NCBI GenBank assembly: GCA_937891045.1
Contig: CALBEV010000165.1
Span: 1-8,688 of the forward strand
Direction: 5' to 3'
Length of the DNA: 8,688 bases
From: an uncultured Burkholderiales bacterium
Lineage (GTDB): Bacteria > Pseudomonadota > Gammaproteobacteria > Burkholderiales > Burkholderiaceae
This document shows positions 1 to 6,012 of the stretch, piece by piece. The notes below the pieces were generated by a model. That model saw only the letters and a list, made by a program, of their open reading frames with translations, had not been told where the DNA came from and ran no database searches. Position 1 is the first letter of the stretch. Every line of letters begins with the position of its first letter. The position numbers and the translations under genes were made by a program.

Positions 1-1
1 C

Positions 2-529
2 AAGCGCACTTTGTTGCTCGGCCCCAACTGCCCCGGTTTGATCACCCCCGACGAAATCAAGATCGGCATCATGCCCGGTCACATCCACCGCAAAGGCCGG
101 ATTGGCGTGGTGTCCCGCTCGGGTACCTTGACTTATGAAGCCGTGGCGATGTTGACCGAAGTGGGTTTGGGCCAGTCCAGCGCCGTCGGTATCGGTGGCG
201 ACCCGATCAACGGTTTGAAGCACATCGAAGTCATGCAAGCTTTCAACGACGATCCAGACACCGACGCCGTCATCATGATTGGCGAAATCGGCGGTCCAGA
301 CGAAGCCGAAGCCGCCATGTGGTGCAAAGCCAACATGAAGAAGCCTGTTGTGGGCTTCATCGCCGGTGTGACTGCCCCTCCCGGCAAGCGCATGGGCCAT
401 GCAGGTGCTTTGATTTCTGGCGGCGCCGACACGGCCGATGCCAAGCTGGCCATCATGGAAGAGTGCGGCTTCATCGTCACACGCAACCCGTCTGAATTGG
501 GCAAATTGCTCAAGGCTCAGCTGAAGTAA
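2..529 (+). CDS. sucD: Succinyl-CoA ligase (ADP-forming) alpha subunit, 5'-truncated by the window edge
   Basis: This is the alpha subunit of succinyl-CoA synthetase, the TCA-cycle enzyme that interconverts succinyl-CoA and succinate with substrate-level phosphorylation of ADP or GDP; it works in the cytoplasm with the beta subunit SucC. The reading frame is open from base 2, and 175 residues are visible of a family length near 290, so roughly the first 115 residues (most of the CoA-binding Rossmann domain) lie outside the window. The family signature GPNCPG is at the start (about 17-34), followed by [15 protein letters not shown] and GIGGDP. The phosphorylated active-site histidine is in GKRMGHAGA, with its codon at 398-400. 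The C-terminus ends with LLKAQLK, in line with the normal family end. sucC would be expected just upstream but cannot be seen. A strong hairpin terminator follows at 592-629. Nothing looks broken. Confidence 0.97.
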   Translation, partial: KRTLLLGPNCPGLITPDEIKIGIMPGHIHRKGRIGVVSRSGTLTYEAVAMLTEVGLGQSSAVGIGGDPINGLKHIEVMQAFNDDPDTDAVIMIGEIGGPDEAEAAMWCKANMKKPVVGFIAGVTAPPGKRMGHAGALISGGADTADAKLAIMEECGFIVTRNPSELGKLLKAQLK

Positions 530-591
530 ACGCCTTCAAAGCCAGGTGAGCAACCCTGCCCGCAGGTGGGGTGTGGTTTGCCACAATACAA

Positions 592-629
592 AAGCCGGAT
601 TTTCTGAGGGAAAATCCGGCTTCATTTTT
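592..629 (+). terminator. Intrinsic terminator after sucD
   Basis: A perfect 13-bp inverted repeat (AAGCCGGATTTTC at 592-604, its reverse complement at 610-622) surrounds a 5-base loop and is followed by CATTTTT (623-629). A run of A lies before the left arm (588-592 region), so the hairpin may also stop transcripts on the other strand weakly. It separates the sucD transcript from the TerC gene, which would then need its own promoter between about 630 and 675. Confidence 0.9.
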
Positions 630-637
630 GGTATTCG

Positions 638-643
638 TATATA
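638..643 (+). promoter_or_regulatory. Possible -10 box for the TerC gene
   Basis: TATATA at 638-643 lies directly after the sucD terminator and about 33 bases before the GTG start, so transcription would begin near 650. No good -35 hexamer is found at the right spacing, because that region falls in the terminator stem. The call rests mainly on position and is weak. Confidence 0.25.
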
Positions 644-662
644 GGCCCGCCTTGCCGTGGGT

Positions 663-668
663 GAAAGG
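663..668 (+). promoter_or_regulatory. Ribosome binding site that decides the TerC start
   Basis: GAAAGG ends seven bases before the GTG at 676. No comparable site precedes the longer in-frame starts, and those would translate through the terminator hairpin. Confidence 0.6.
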
Positions 669-675
669 TATCGCC

Positions 676-1386
676 GTGGAAGAATTTCTTACCGCCCATT
701 TCTGGTTTGCTGTTGGCCAGATCATCATGATCGACATTTTGCTGGGGGGTGACAACGCGGTTGTGATCGCGCTGGCTTGCCGCCAGCTGCCTGAACACCA
801 GCGGACCAAAGGGATTTTGTGGGGCACGGCCGGTGCCATCGTGTTGCGCGTGATCCTGATCTTTTTCGCGCTCACCTTGCTGGCGATCCCCTTCCTCAAG
901 TTTGTGGGGGCGCTTTTGCTCATCTGGATTGGGGTCAAGCTTCTCACCCCTGATGCAGACGATGACCACAGCAACATCCAAGGCAGTGACAAGCTCTGGG
1001 GCGCGGTCAAAACCGTGATCATTGCCGACTTGGTCATGAGCGTGGACAACGTGATCGCCATCGCCGGTGCTGCCCAGACTTCGGGCAACGCCGACCACCA
1101 GATGCCTCTGGTCATCTTCGGTTTGCTGGTCAGCATCCCGATCATTGTCTGGGGTAGCCAGTTGGTGCTCAAGTTGATGGACCGGTTCCCGATGATCATC
1201 ACCGCCGGCGGCATGCTGCTGGGCTGGATTGCGGGCACCATGACGCAAACCGATCCGGGCTTGGTGGCTTATTTACCGCAAGACAAAGTCTGGGGTTACG
1301 GCATGGGTGTGGCCGGTGCTTTGCTGGTGCTGGCTCTGGGCAAGTTCATCATGGCGCGCCGACCCTCGGCACAGGAAGCCGCCTGA
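676..1386 (+). CDS. TerC/YjbE-family integral membrane protein
   Basis: This is a polytopic inner-membrane protein of the TerC superfamily, YjbE-like subgroup. Members of the superfamily have been linked to export of metal ions, notably manganese, and to metal delivery to secreted enzymes; the ion moved by this one cannot be read from the sequence. The protein has 236 residues. The two hallmark acidic transmembrane motifs are present: IDILLGGDNAVVIAL (about 19-33, D20 and D26) and DLVMSVDNVIAIAG (118-131, D118 and D124). Hydrophobic segments are visible at about 10-34, 50-71, 75-91, 110-133, 144-166, 174-190 and 206-226, which gives about seven helices, with an acidic loop DADDD at 93-97. The GTG at 676 was chosen because GAAAGG (663-668) sits seven bases upstream and MEEFLTAHFW matches a normal family N-terminus. 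Longer in-frame starts (from 571) would include the sucD terminator. No manganese (yybP-ykoY) riboswitch was recognised upstream. The stop codon is followed by a small hairpin and then pilA. Confidence 0.9.
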   Translation: MEEFLTAHFWFAVGQIIMIDILLGGDNAVVIALACRQLPEHQRTKGILWGTAGAIVLRVILIFFALTLLAIPFLKFVGALLLIWIGVKLLTPDADDDHSNIQGSDKLWGAVKTVIIADLVMSVDNVIAIAGAAQTSGNADHQMPLVIFGLLVSIPIIVWGSQLVLKLMDRFPMIITAGGMLLGWIAGTMTQTDPGLVAYLPQDKVWGYGMGVAGALLVLALGKFIMARRPSAQEAA

Positions 1387-1399
1387 CGCCCATCAGGCG
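1380..1399 (+). other. Small hairpin over the TerC stop codon
   Basis: CGCCTGA (1380-1386, including the stop codon) and TCAGGCG (1393-1399) form a perfect 7-bp stem with a 6-base loop. No T-tract follows, so it is at best a weak or Rho-assisted stop or an mRNA 3'-end stabiliser. Confidence 0.3.
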
Positions 1400-1476
1400 T
1401 TGGTGCGCAATTGTCACTGGCGTTTTGGGGAATGCATGGATTACCATCGATACCCAAATAACAGGGGGAGAATTCC

Positions 1477-1959
1477 ATGTACACAAGACAGCAAGGTTTG
1501 ACTTTGATTGAGCTGATGATCGTCATTGCGATCATTGGCATTTTGGGTGCCTTGGCGCTTCCGGCTTATCAGGATTACAGCATTCGCGCCAAAGCGTCTG
1601 AAATGCTGCTGGCGGCTGGGGGGTGCAAGACAGCGGTCAACGAGGCCATCAGCTCGGCGTCCCAAGCCGATGTGTCTGCCACTTTGCCCAAAGTTTGCGA
1701 GAGCCAAACCAGCCAATATGTCATCCAGATCAGCGCCGATGCGAATGGCGTGATCACCGTGGTCGGCAACCACGAAGCCCTGCGCGGCAGCACCAGTGCT
1801 TCTGCTAACAGCATTTCTTTAACGCCCCTGCAAACGGCTAGCACCCCGGTCAGCGGCAGCACCGACGGTGGCAAGCCGATTGCCAGCTGGCGCTGCGGCC
1901 CCTCCACCAGCAACGGTTTGCCGCTCAAATACCTGCCCGCATCGTGTAAAGCCAGTTGA
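1477..1959 (+). CDS. pilA: Type IV major pilin (prepilin) PilA
   Basis: This is the structural subunit of a type IVa pilus, used for adhesion, twitching or DNA uptake. It is made as a prepilin, cut and N-methylated by the peptidase PilD at the inner membrane, then polymerised by the PilB/PilC machinery, none of which is in this window. The 160-residue protein has a short leader MYTRQQG with cleavage expected between G7 and L8. The canonical glutamate E5 of the mature protein is present (LTLIE), followed by the hydrophobic helix [22 protein letters not shown] (13-34). Mature residue 1 is Leu instead of the common Phe, which is tolerated in the family. Four cysteines are present: C140 and C157 bracket the C-terminal D-region (WRCG ... 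YLPASC), and C50 and C74 could form a second disulfide. The start has a strong Shine-Dalgarno AGGGGGAG (1463-1470). Upstream there is TTGTCA at 1411-1416 but no good -10 at the right distance. A terminator-like hairpin follows, so the gene is probably transcribed alone. Confidence 0.93.
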   Translation: MYTRQQGLTLIELMIVIAIIGILGALALPAYQDYSIRAKASEMLLAAGGCKTAVNEAISSASQADVSATLPKVCESQTSQYVIQISADANGVITVVGNHEALRGSTSASANSISLTPLQTASTPVSGSTDGGKPIASWRCGPSTSNGLPLKYLPASCKAS

Positions 1960-1967
1960 TAGAGCCA

Positions 1968-2007
1968 CCCGGCACTTGCGCGTGCCGGGAAGGCCACCCG
2001 CTTTTTT
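1968..2007 (+). terminator. Probable terminator after pilA
   Basis: CCCGGCAC (1968-1975) and GTGCCGGG (1982-1989) form a perfect 8-bp G+C-rich stem with a 6-base loop, starting nine bases after the pilA stop. The run of six T (2002-2007) comes 12 bases after the stem instead of directly after it, so the fit to a classical intrinsic terminator is imperfect. Confidence 0.55.
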
Positions 2008-2055
2008 GCGCCAAGATTTCAGCCACTTTTTCAGGCCTGAGCAAGCTTGAAGAAA

Positions 2056-2097
2056 GCGTGGCTGCTCAAGTTCTGGGCTTGAAAATATCAGCCACGC
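2056..2097. repeat. Nested inverted repeat in the pilA/response-regulator gap
   Basis: GCGTGGCTG (2056-2064) and CAGCCACGC (2089-2097) are perfect 9-bp arms. Inside them TCAAG (2066-2070) and CTTGA (2078-2082) form a second stem with a 7-base loop. No T-tract follows on the + strand. On the - strand the stem would be followed by TTTCTTC, a weak terminator-like tail, though no - strand gene is seen nearby. The surrounding 2008-2160 has no convincing coding potential. A partial copy of one arm (CAGCCAC) recurs near 2020. It could be a second transcription stop, part of a 5' leader or of a small RNA; the sequence alone does not decide. Confidence 0.6.
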
Positions 2098-2170
2098 AGG
2101 CACAGTGCGACTTGGCGGAACACGCCTGACATCTTTAGAGTCTTTCGAGAGGTTGTAAAAGTTCTGCATA

Positions 2171-2190
2171 AATTACCCAATTGGGTAATT
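2171..2190. promoter_or_regulatory. Perfect 20-bp palindrome, candidate operator upstream of the response regulator gene
   Basis: AATTACCCAATTGGGTAATT at 2171-2190 equals its own reverse complement over all 20 bases. Its centre lies about 63 bases upstream of the start at 2244, in an AT-rich stretch that contrasts with the G+C-rich genes on each side. The word ATAAATT occurs at 2168-2174, 2193-2199 and 2210-2216, on both sides of the palindrome and once more downstream. The layout suits a dimeric regulator, and the neighbouring LuxR/FixJ-type regulator is the simplest candidate, which would make it autoregulatory. That link is inference. Confidence 0.6.
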
Positions 2191-2216
2191 ACATAAATTG
2201 GCATATTTGATAAATT

Positions 2217-2234
2217 ATTTGGTAAATTCCAAAT
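2217..2234. repeat. Short inverted repeat just before the response regulator start
   Basis: ATTTGG (2217-2222) and CCAAAT (2229-2234) are perfect 6-bp arms around a 6-base AT spacer, ending nine bases before the start codon at 2244. It could be a second operator half-site pair or could hinder ribosome access. Chance is possible in such an AT-rich stretch. Confidence 0.3.
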
Positions 2235-2243
2235 TGATACTTT

Positions 2244-2891
2244 ATGAAAAAACGACTGGGCCACATATTTTTGGTCGACGACAACCACGACATGCGCTTT
2301 TACCTCAGCGACATGTTGATCATGTTGGGTTATACCGTTGACACTTTTGACAATGCAAATGCGTTTCTCGACAACGCGATGGACATCTCGCCGGCGGTTT
2401 TGTTGTTGGACATGCGCATGCCAGGCATCAACGGCTTGGAGTTGCAGCTGCGCATGGAGTCTTTGTGCCGCAAAACGCCGATCATTTTCATCAGTGGGGA
2501 AAGCGACAAGGACGAAATCATTGAAGCCTTTCGCATGGGCGCAGTGGATTTTCTGCTCAAGCCGTTCAACCGTGAAAAGCTGTGTCAGGTGGTGGACAAG
2601 GCGCTTGAAATGGACCGTCAAAGGAACCATGAGTTCGTCAAGACCGATGTGCTCAGGCGTTCTTTTGAGACATTGTCAGCGCGAGAGCAGGAAATCTTCA
2701 TGCTGATTGTTCAGGGGCTCACCAACAAAGGCATTGCCGAAGTCACTGGAATACAGCCGGGTACGGCCAAAAAACACCGCGCCACCATCTACCAAAAGTT
2801 CCAAATCAACACCAGTGCCGAACTCATCAGCCAATGCCAAGGTGTGGATTTGAGCCAACTCAAGGTCACCGAAGAGAACGCAGAACAGTAA
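2244..2891 (+). CDS. FixJ/NarL-type two-component response regulator (orphan)
   Basis: This is a DNA-binding response regulator of 215 residues that would be phosphorylated by a sensor kinase and then control transcription. The N-terminal receiver domain (about 6-122) has the acidic pair D12/D13, phospho-acceptor D56 (LLLDMRMPG), switch residue S84 (FISGE) and conserved lysine K106 (LLKPF). A LuxR-type helix-turn-helix follows at about 140-196, with LSAREQEIF and GLTNKGIAEVTGI, then the recognition-helix region GTAKKHRATIYQKF. This domain order and spacing are typical of FixJ-family regulators. No histidine kinase is encoded in the window, so its partner and targets are unknown; the adjacent pilin gene is a possible target by position only. 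The ATG at 2244 has no clear Shine-Dalgarno sequence, and its upstream region is AT-rich with a palindrome at 2171-2190. No clear terminator follows before the metH leader. Confidence 0.92.
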   Translation: MKKRLGHIFLVDDNHDMRFYLSDMLIMLGYTVDTFDNANAFLDNAMDISPAVLLLDMRMPGINGLELQLRMESLCRKTPIIFISGESDKDEIIEAFRMGAVDFLLKPFNREKLCQVVDKALEMDRQRNHEFVKTDVLRRSFETLSAREQEIFMLIVQGLTNKGIAEVTGIQPGTAKKHRATIYQKFQINTSAELISQCQGVDLSQLKVTEENAEQ

Positions 2892-2996
2892 GGCTTTCCT
2901 GGTGAAGAGGATGACGGGGCCGTTGCCAAGCCACGAGCACTTCGCGCAGGCCTTGCTTACAAAACTCGCATATCCAAAAGTGATGGGTGGCCCGGT

Positions 2997-3002
2997 TAAA
3001 AT
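2997..3002 (+). promoter_or_regulatory. Candidate -10 box of the metH promoter
   Basis: TAAAAT (2997-3002) matches the -10 consensus at five of six positions. Transcription would start about 7 bases downstream, near 3009, just before the first base of riboswitch stem P1 at 3011. This fit between promoter and aptamer is the main support. No good -35 hexamer lies 16-18 bases upstream, so an activator or a weak promoter is possible. Confidence 0.45.
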
Positions 3003-3010
3003 CTGCACTT

Positions 3011-3102
3011 CCCCAAGGAGCGTTGCAGCCCGCCGCCGCCAAGGCGCAGCAGGTCAGGCTTGGGGCTGTTCTGATCCAGAAACATTGTGCACAACCACGC
3101 TC
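3011..3102 (+). ncRNA. S-adenosylhomocysteine (SAH) riboswitch aptamer
   Basis: This leader RNA element senses SAH, the by-product of methyltransferases, and is known in proteobacteria upstream of ahcY and metH, where it turns expression on. The core is seen directly. Stem P1 is CCCCAAG (3011-3017) with CTTGGGG (3059-3065), seven perfect pairs. The conserved strand GAGCG (3018-3022) follows P1 and pairs with CGCTC (3098-3102) to form the pseudoknot; the match can extend to GAGCGT/ACGCTC. P2 can be drawn as TTG (3023-3025) with CAG (3055-3057), plus GCC (3028-3030) with GGT (3052-3054). The CAGGCTTGGGG segment closing P2 and P1 resembles the family consensus CAGGCTCGG. A variable hairpin (TGTTCTG/CAGAAACA, about 3067-3085) fills the gap before the pseudoknot strand, as is allowed in the class. 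Assignment is from memory of the consensus; a covariance-model search would settle it. Confidence 0.88.
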
Positions 3103-3122
3103 ACCTGTTAGCCCAAGGTGAG
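3100..3122 (+). promoter_or_regulatory. Riboswitch expression platform: anti-Shine-Dalgarno hairpin of metH
   Basis: CTCACCT (3100-3106) is perfectly complementary to AGGTGAG (3116-3122), with a 9-base loop. The right arm is the metH Shine-Dalgarno sequence (AAGGTGAG, 3115-3122). The first three bases of the left arm (CTC, 3100-3102) also belong to the 3' strand of the aptamer pseudoknot, so pseudoknot and sequestering hairpin exclude each other. Without SAH the ribosome site would be masked; with SAH the pseudoknot would hold CTC and free it. This is translational ON control as expected for the class, inferred here from base pairing. Confidence 0.8.
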
Positions 3123-3125
3123 TCC

Positions 3126-5876
3126 GTGTCTGTTGTTGCCCCAGAAATCCTTTCCGTTCCCCCCATGAAGTTGTCCGGTCTGGAGCCTGTCTCCATCGGC
3201 ACCGGGTCGCTGTTTGTCAACGTGGGCGAGCGCACCAACGTGACCGGCTCCAAGGCCTTTGCCCGCATGATCCTGAACGGCGAGTACGAGCAGGCCTTGG
3301 CCGTGGCGCGCCAACAGGTCGAGAACGGCGCGCAGGTGATCGATGTCAACATGGACGAAGCCATGCTCGACAGTCAGGCGGCCATGGTGCGATTTTTGAA
3401 CCTGATGGCCGGTGAGCCCGACATCGCCCGTGTGCCGGTGATGGTGGATTCGTCCAAATGGACGGTGATCGAAGCCGGTCTGCGCTGCATTCAGGGCAAG
3501 GGCATCGTCAACTCGATCAGCATGAAAGAGGGCGTAGACGAATTCAAGCGCCAAGCCAAGTTGGTCAAGCGCTACGGTGCTGCCGCCGTGGTCATGGCGT
3601 TCGACGAAAAAGGCCAGGCCGACATCTACGAACGCAAAATCGAGATTTGCGAGCGCGCTTACCGCGTGCTGGTGGACGAGGTGGGCTTCCCGCCAGAAGA
3701 CATCATTTTTGACCCCAACATTTTTGCCATCGCCACCGGCATCGAAGAGCACAACAACTACGCGGTGGACTTCATCAATGCCACGCGCTGGATCAAAACC
3801 AACCTGCCGGGTGCCAAGGTGTCGGGCGGTGTGTCGAACGTGAGCTTTTCATTCCGTGGCAACGACCCGGTGCGTGAAGCGATCCACACCGTATTCCTGT
3901 ACCACGCCATCCAGGCGGGCATGGACATGGGCATCGTCAACGCGGGCATGGTTGGCGTGTACGACGATCTGGAGCCGAACTTACGCGAGCGTGTCGAAGA
4001 CGTGGTGCTGAACCGCCGCCCTGATGCGGGCGAGCGCTTGGTGGAAGTGGCCGACAGTGCCAAGGGCGCGGCCAAAGACGAGAGCACCAAGCTGGCCTGG
4101 CGCGGCACGCCCGATGCACCTGTGCGCGTGGCGCAGCGTTTGAGCCATTCGCTGGTGCATGGCATCACCGACTTCATCAGCGACGACACTGAAGAGGCCT
4201 ACCAAGAGATTTTGGCCAAGGGCGGTCGTCCGCTGCATGTGATCGAAGGCCCGTTGATGGACGGCATGAACATGGTCGGTGACCTGTTCGGCCAAGGCAA
4301 GATGTTCTTGCCGCAGGTCGTCAAAAGCGCTCGCGTGATGAAGCAGGCCGTGGCGCATTTGCTGCCCTACATCGAGGCTGAAAAACTCGCGCAAGAAGCG
4401 GCGGGCCAAGACGTCAAAGCCAAGGGCAAGATCGTGATTGCTACTGTTAAGGGCGATGTGCACGACATCGGCAAAAACATCGTTACCGTGGTCTTGCAGT
4501 GCAACAACTTTGAAGTGGTCAACATGGGCGTGATGGTGCCCTGTCACGAAATTCTGGCCAAAGCCAAAGCAGAAAACGCCGACATCATTGGCCTGTCGGG
4601 CCTGATCACGCCCAGCCTCGAAGAGATGCAGTACGTGGCCAGTGAGATGGAAAAAGACCCGTACTTCCGCGAGCGCCAGATGCCGCTGCTCATTGGTGGT
4701 GCCACCTGCAGCCGCGTGCACACCGCCGTAAAGATCGCGCCACATTACAGTGGCCCGGTGGTCTATGTGCCCGACGCTTCGCGCAGCGTGGGTGTTGCGC
4801 AAGGCTTGTTGTCTGAGCAAGCCGCCAAATTCATCGCTGACCTGAGCGCCGATTACGACAAGGTGCGCGAGCTGCACGCTAACAAAAAGCAAACGCCGAT
4901 GTGGACGTTGGCGCAAGCCCGCGCCAACAAGACGCCCATCGACTGGACCCAAGGCGTGCCCGCTGCGCCCAAGTTCATAGGCCGACGCGTGTTCAAAAAC
5001 TACGACCTGGCCGAAATCGCGCAGTACATCGACTGGGGTCCGTTCTTCCAGACTTGGGATTTGGCGGGGCCTTTCCCCGCCATCCTGGATGACGAAGTGG
5101 TGGGCGATCAGGCGCGCAAGGTGTTGGCCGATGGCCAGGCCATGCTCAAAAAAATCATCGATGGTCGTTGGGTCACGGCCAACGCGGTACTGGGCCTGTA
5201 TCCCGCTAACAGCGTGAACGACGATGACATCGCGCTTTACACCGACGAGTCGCGCAGTCAAGTTGCCATGACCTGGCGCGGCCTGCGTCAGCAGACTGAA
5301 AAGCAACGCATTGAAGGCGTGATGCGCCCCAGCCGCTGCCTGGCGGACTTTGTCGCCCCGCATGGCGTGGTGGCAGACCATGTCGGTGTGTTCGCTGTCA
5401 CCGCGGGCATTGGTGCTGACAAACGCGCCGAGGCTTTTGAGGCCGCGCATGACGACTACAGCGCCATCATGCTCAAGTCTCTGGCTGACCGTTTGGCTGA
5501 AGCGCTGGCCGAGTGTTTGCACCAAAAAGTGCGCACCGACTTGTGGGGTTACGCCGCAGGCGAGGCGCTCAGCCACCCAGAGTTGATCGCCGAAAAATAC
5601 CAGGGCATCCGCCCTGCGCCTGGCTACCCTGCCTGCCCCGACCACAGCGCCAAACAAGCCATGTTTGACTTGCTGCAGTGCCAGGACATTGGCATGGGCC
5701 TGACCGAGAGCTTGGCCATGACGCCTGCGGCCAGCGTGAGTGGTTTTTACATCGCTCACCCCGAAGCGCAGTATTTCAGCGTCGGCAAAGTGGGCGACGA
5801 CCAAGTGAAAGATCTGGCCCAGCGCAGCGGTGTGCAGGTCAAAGACCTGCAGCGCTTGCTCGCGCCCAACCTCTGA
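3126..5876 (+). CDS. metH: Cobalamin-dependent methionine synthase, large part without the homocysteine-binding domain
   Basis: MetH moves the methyl group of 5-methyltetrahydrofolate through cobalamin to homocysteine, giving methionine, in the cytoplasm. This protein has 916 residues; single-chain MetH has about 1,230. Present are the pterin-binding domain (about 19-280; [18 protein letters not shown] at 106-112, [13 protein letters not shown]), the helical cap (about 341-421), the Rossmann cobalamin domain with DVHDIG (444-449; H446 is the lower cobalt ligand) and GLSGLITPS, and the AdoMet-binding reactivation domain (about 590-910; YIDWGPFF at 634-641, [12 protein letters not shown] at 829-840). 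The N-terminal zinc/homocysteine domain is missing and no gene for it lies in the window. A split enzyme with a separate homocysteine-domain protein is known in related bacteria. GTG 3126 was chosen for its strong Shine-Dalgarno AAGGTGAG (3115-3122). An in-frame GTG at 3087 lies inside the riboswitch and is unlikely; ATG 3165 lacks a ribosome site. Expression is probably controlled by the SAH riboswitch directly upstream. Confidence 0.95.
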   Translation: MSVVAPEILSVPPMKLSGLEPVSIGTGSLFVNVGERTNVTGSKAFARMILNGEYEQALAVARQQVENGAQVIDVNMDEAMLDSQAAMVRFLNLMAGEPDIARVPVMVDSSKWTVIEAGLRCIQGKGIVNSISMKEGVDEFKRQAKLVKRYGAAAVVMAFDEKGQADIYERKIEICERAYRVLVDEVGFPPEDIIFDPNIFAIATGIEEHNNYAVDFINATRWIKTNLPGAKVSGGVSNVSFSFRGNDPVREAIHTVFLYHAIQAGMDMGIVNAGMVGVYDDLEPNLRERVEDVVLNRRPDAGERLVEVADSAKGAAKDESTKLAWRGTPDAPVRVAQRLSHSLVHGITDFISDDTEEAYQEILAKGGRPLHVIEGPLMDGMNMVGDLFGQGKMFLPQVVKSARVMKQAVAHLLPYIEAEKLAQEAAGQDVKAKGKIVIATVKGDVHDIGKNIVTVVLQCNNFEVVNMGVMVPCHEILAKAKAENADIIGLSGLITPSLEEMQYVASEMEKDPYFRERQMPLLIGGATCSRVHTAVKIAPHYSGPVVYVPDASRSVGVAQGLLSEQAAKFIADLSADYDKVRELHANKKQTPMWTLAQARANKTPIDWTQGVPAAPKFIGRRVFKNYDLAEIAQYIDWGPFFQTWDLAGPFPAILDDEVVGDQARKVLADGQAMLKKIIDGRWVTANAVLGLYPANSVNDDDIALYTDESRSQVAMTWRGLRQQTEKQRIEGVMRPSRCLADFVAPHGVVADHVGVFAVTAGIGADKRAEAFEAAHDDYSAIMLKSLADRLAEALAECLHQKVRTDLWGYAAGEALSHPELIAEKYQGIRPAPGYPACPDHSAKQAMFDLLQCQDIGMGLTESLAMTPAASVSGFYIAHPEAQYFSVGKVGDDQVKDLAQRSGVQVKDLQRLLAPNL

Positions 5877-5899
5877 CGTCGGCTCTGAGGCCGTGTGCC

Positions 5900-5919
5900 A
5901 GGGCGCAGGCCGCAGCCCT
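5900..5919 (+). other. Weak hairpin after metH
   Basis: AGGGC (5900-5904) pairs with GCCCT (5915-5919), continued by GC/GC with one bulged A and a 5-base loop. It begins 24 bases after the metH stop. No T-tract follows, so it is at most a Rho-type or partial terminator; otherwise metH may read through into lemA. Confidence 0.25.
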
Positions 5920-6012
5920 AGCCAATGCGTGGTTTGTTGACCCACACGCATGTGCGTACACGTACTCATGGTGTAAGCTTTTCGTTTGTCACACAGCTTG
6001 GAGAATTTGACC

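Noticed and set aside
571..675. Longer N-terminus for the TerC protein
   Set aside because: The extra codons run through the sucD terminator hairpin and have no ribosome binding site, whereas GTG 676 has one.
530..675. Manganese (yybP-ykoY) riboswitch before the TerC gene
   Set aside because: The class is known upstream of some TerC genes, but its conserved loop motifs were not recognised; the only strong structure is the sucD terminator.
1401..1437. Sigma-54 promoter for pilA
   Set aside because: TGG at 1401-1403 is followed by TTG at 1411-1413, but the GG-to-G spacing is one base short of the required -24/-12 spacing and the GC dinucleotide is missing. The next TGGC at 1418 has its GC three bases too far.
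2892..3086. Cobalamin riboswitch upstream of metH
   Set aside because: The metH product binds cobalamin, so this was considered, but no B12-box-like conserved segment was found, and the pairing pattern fits an SAH aptamer.
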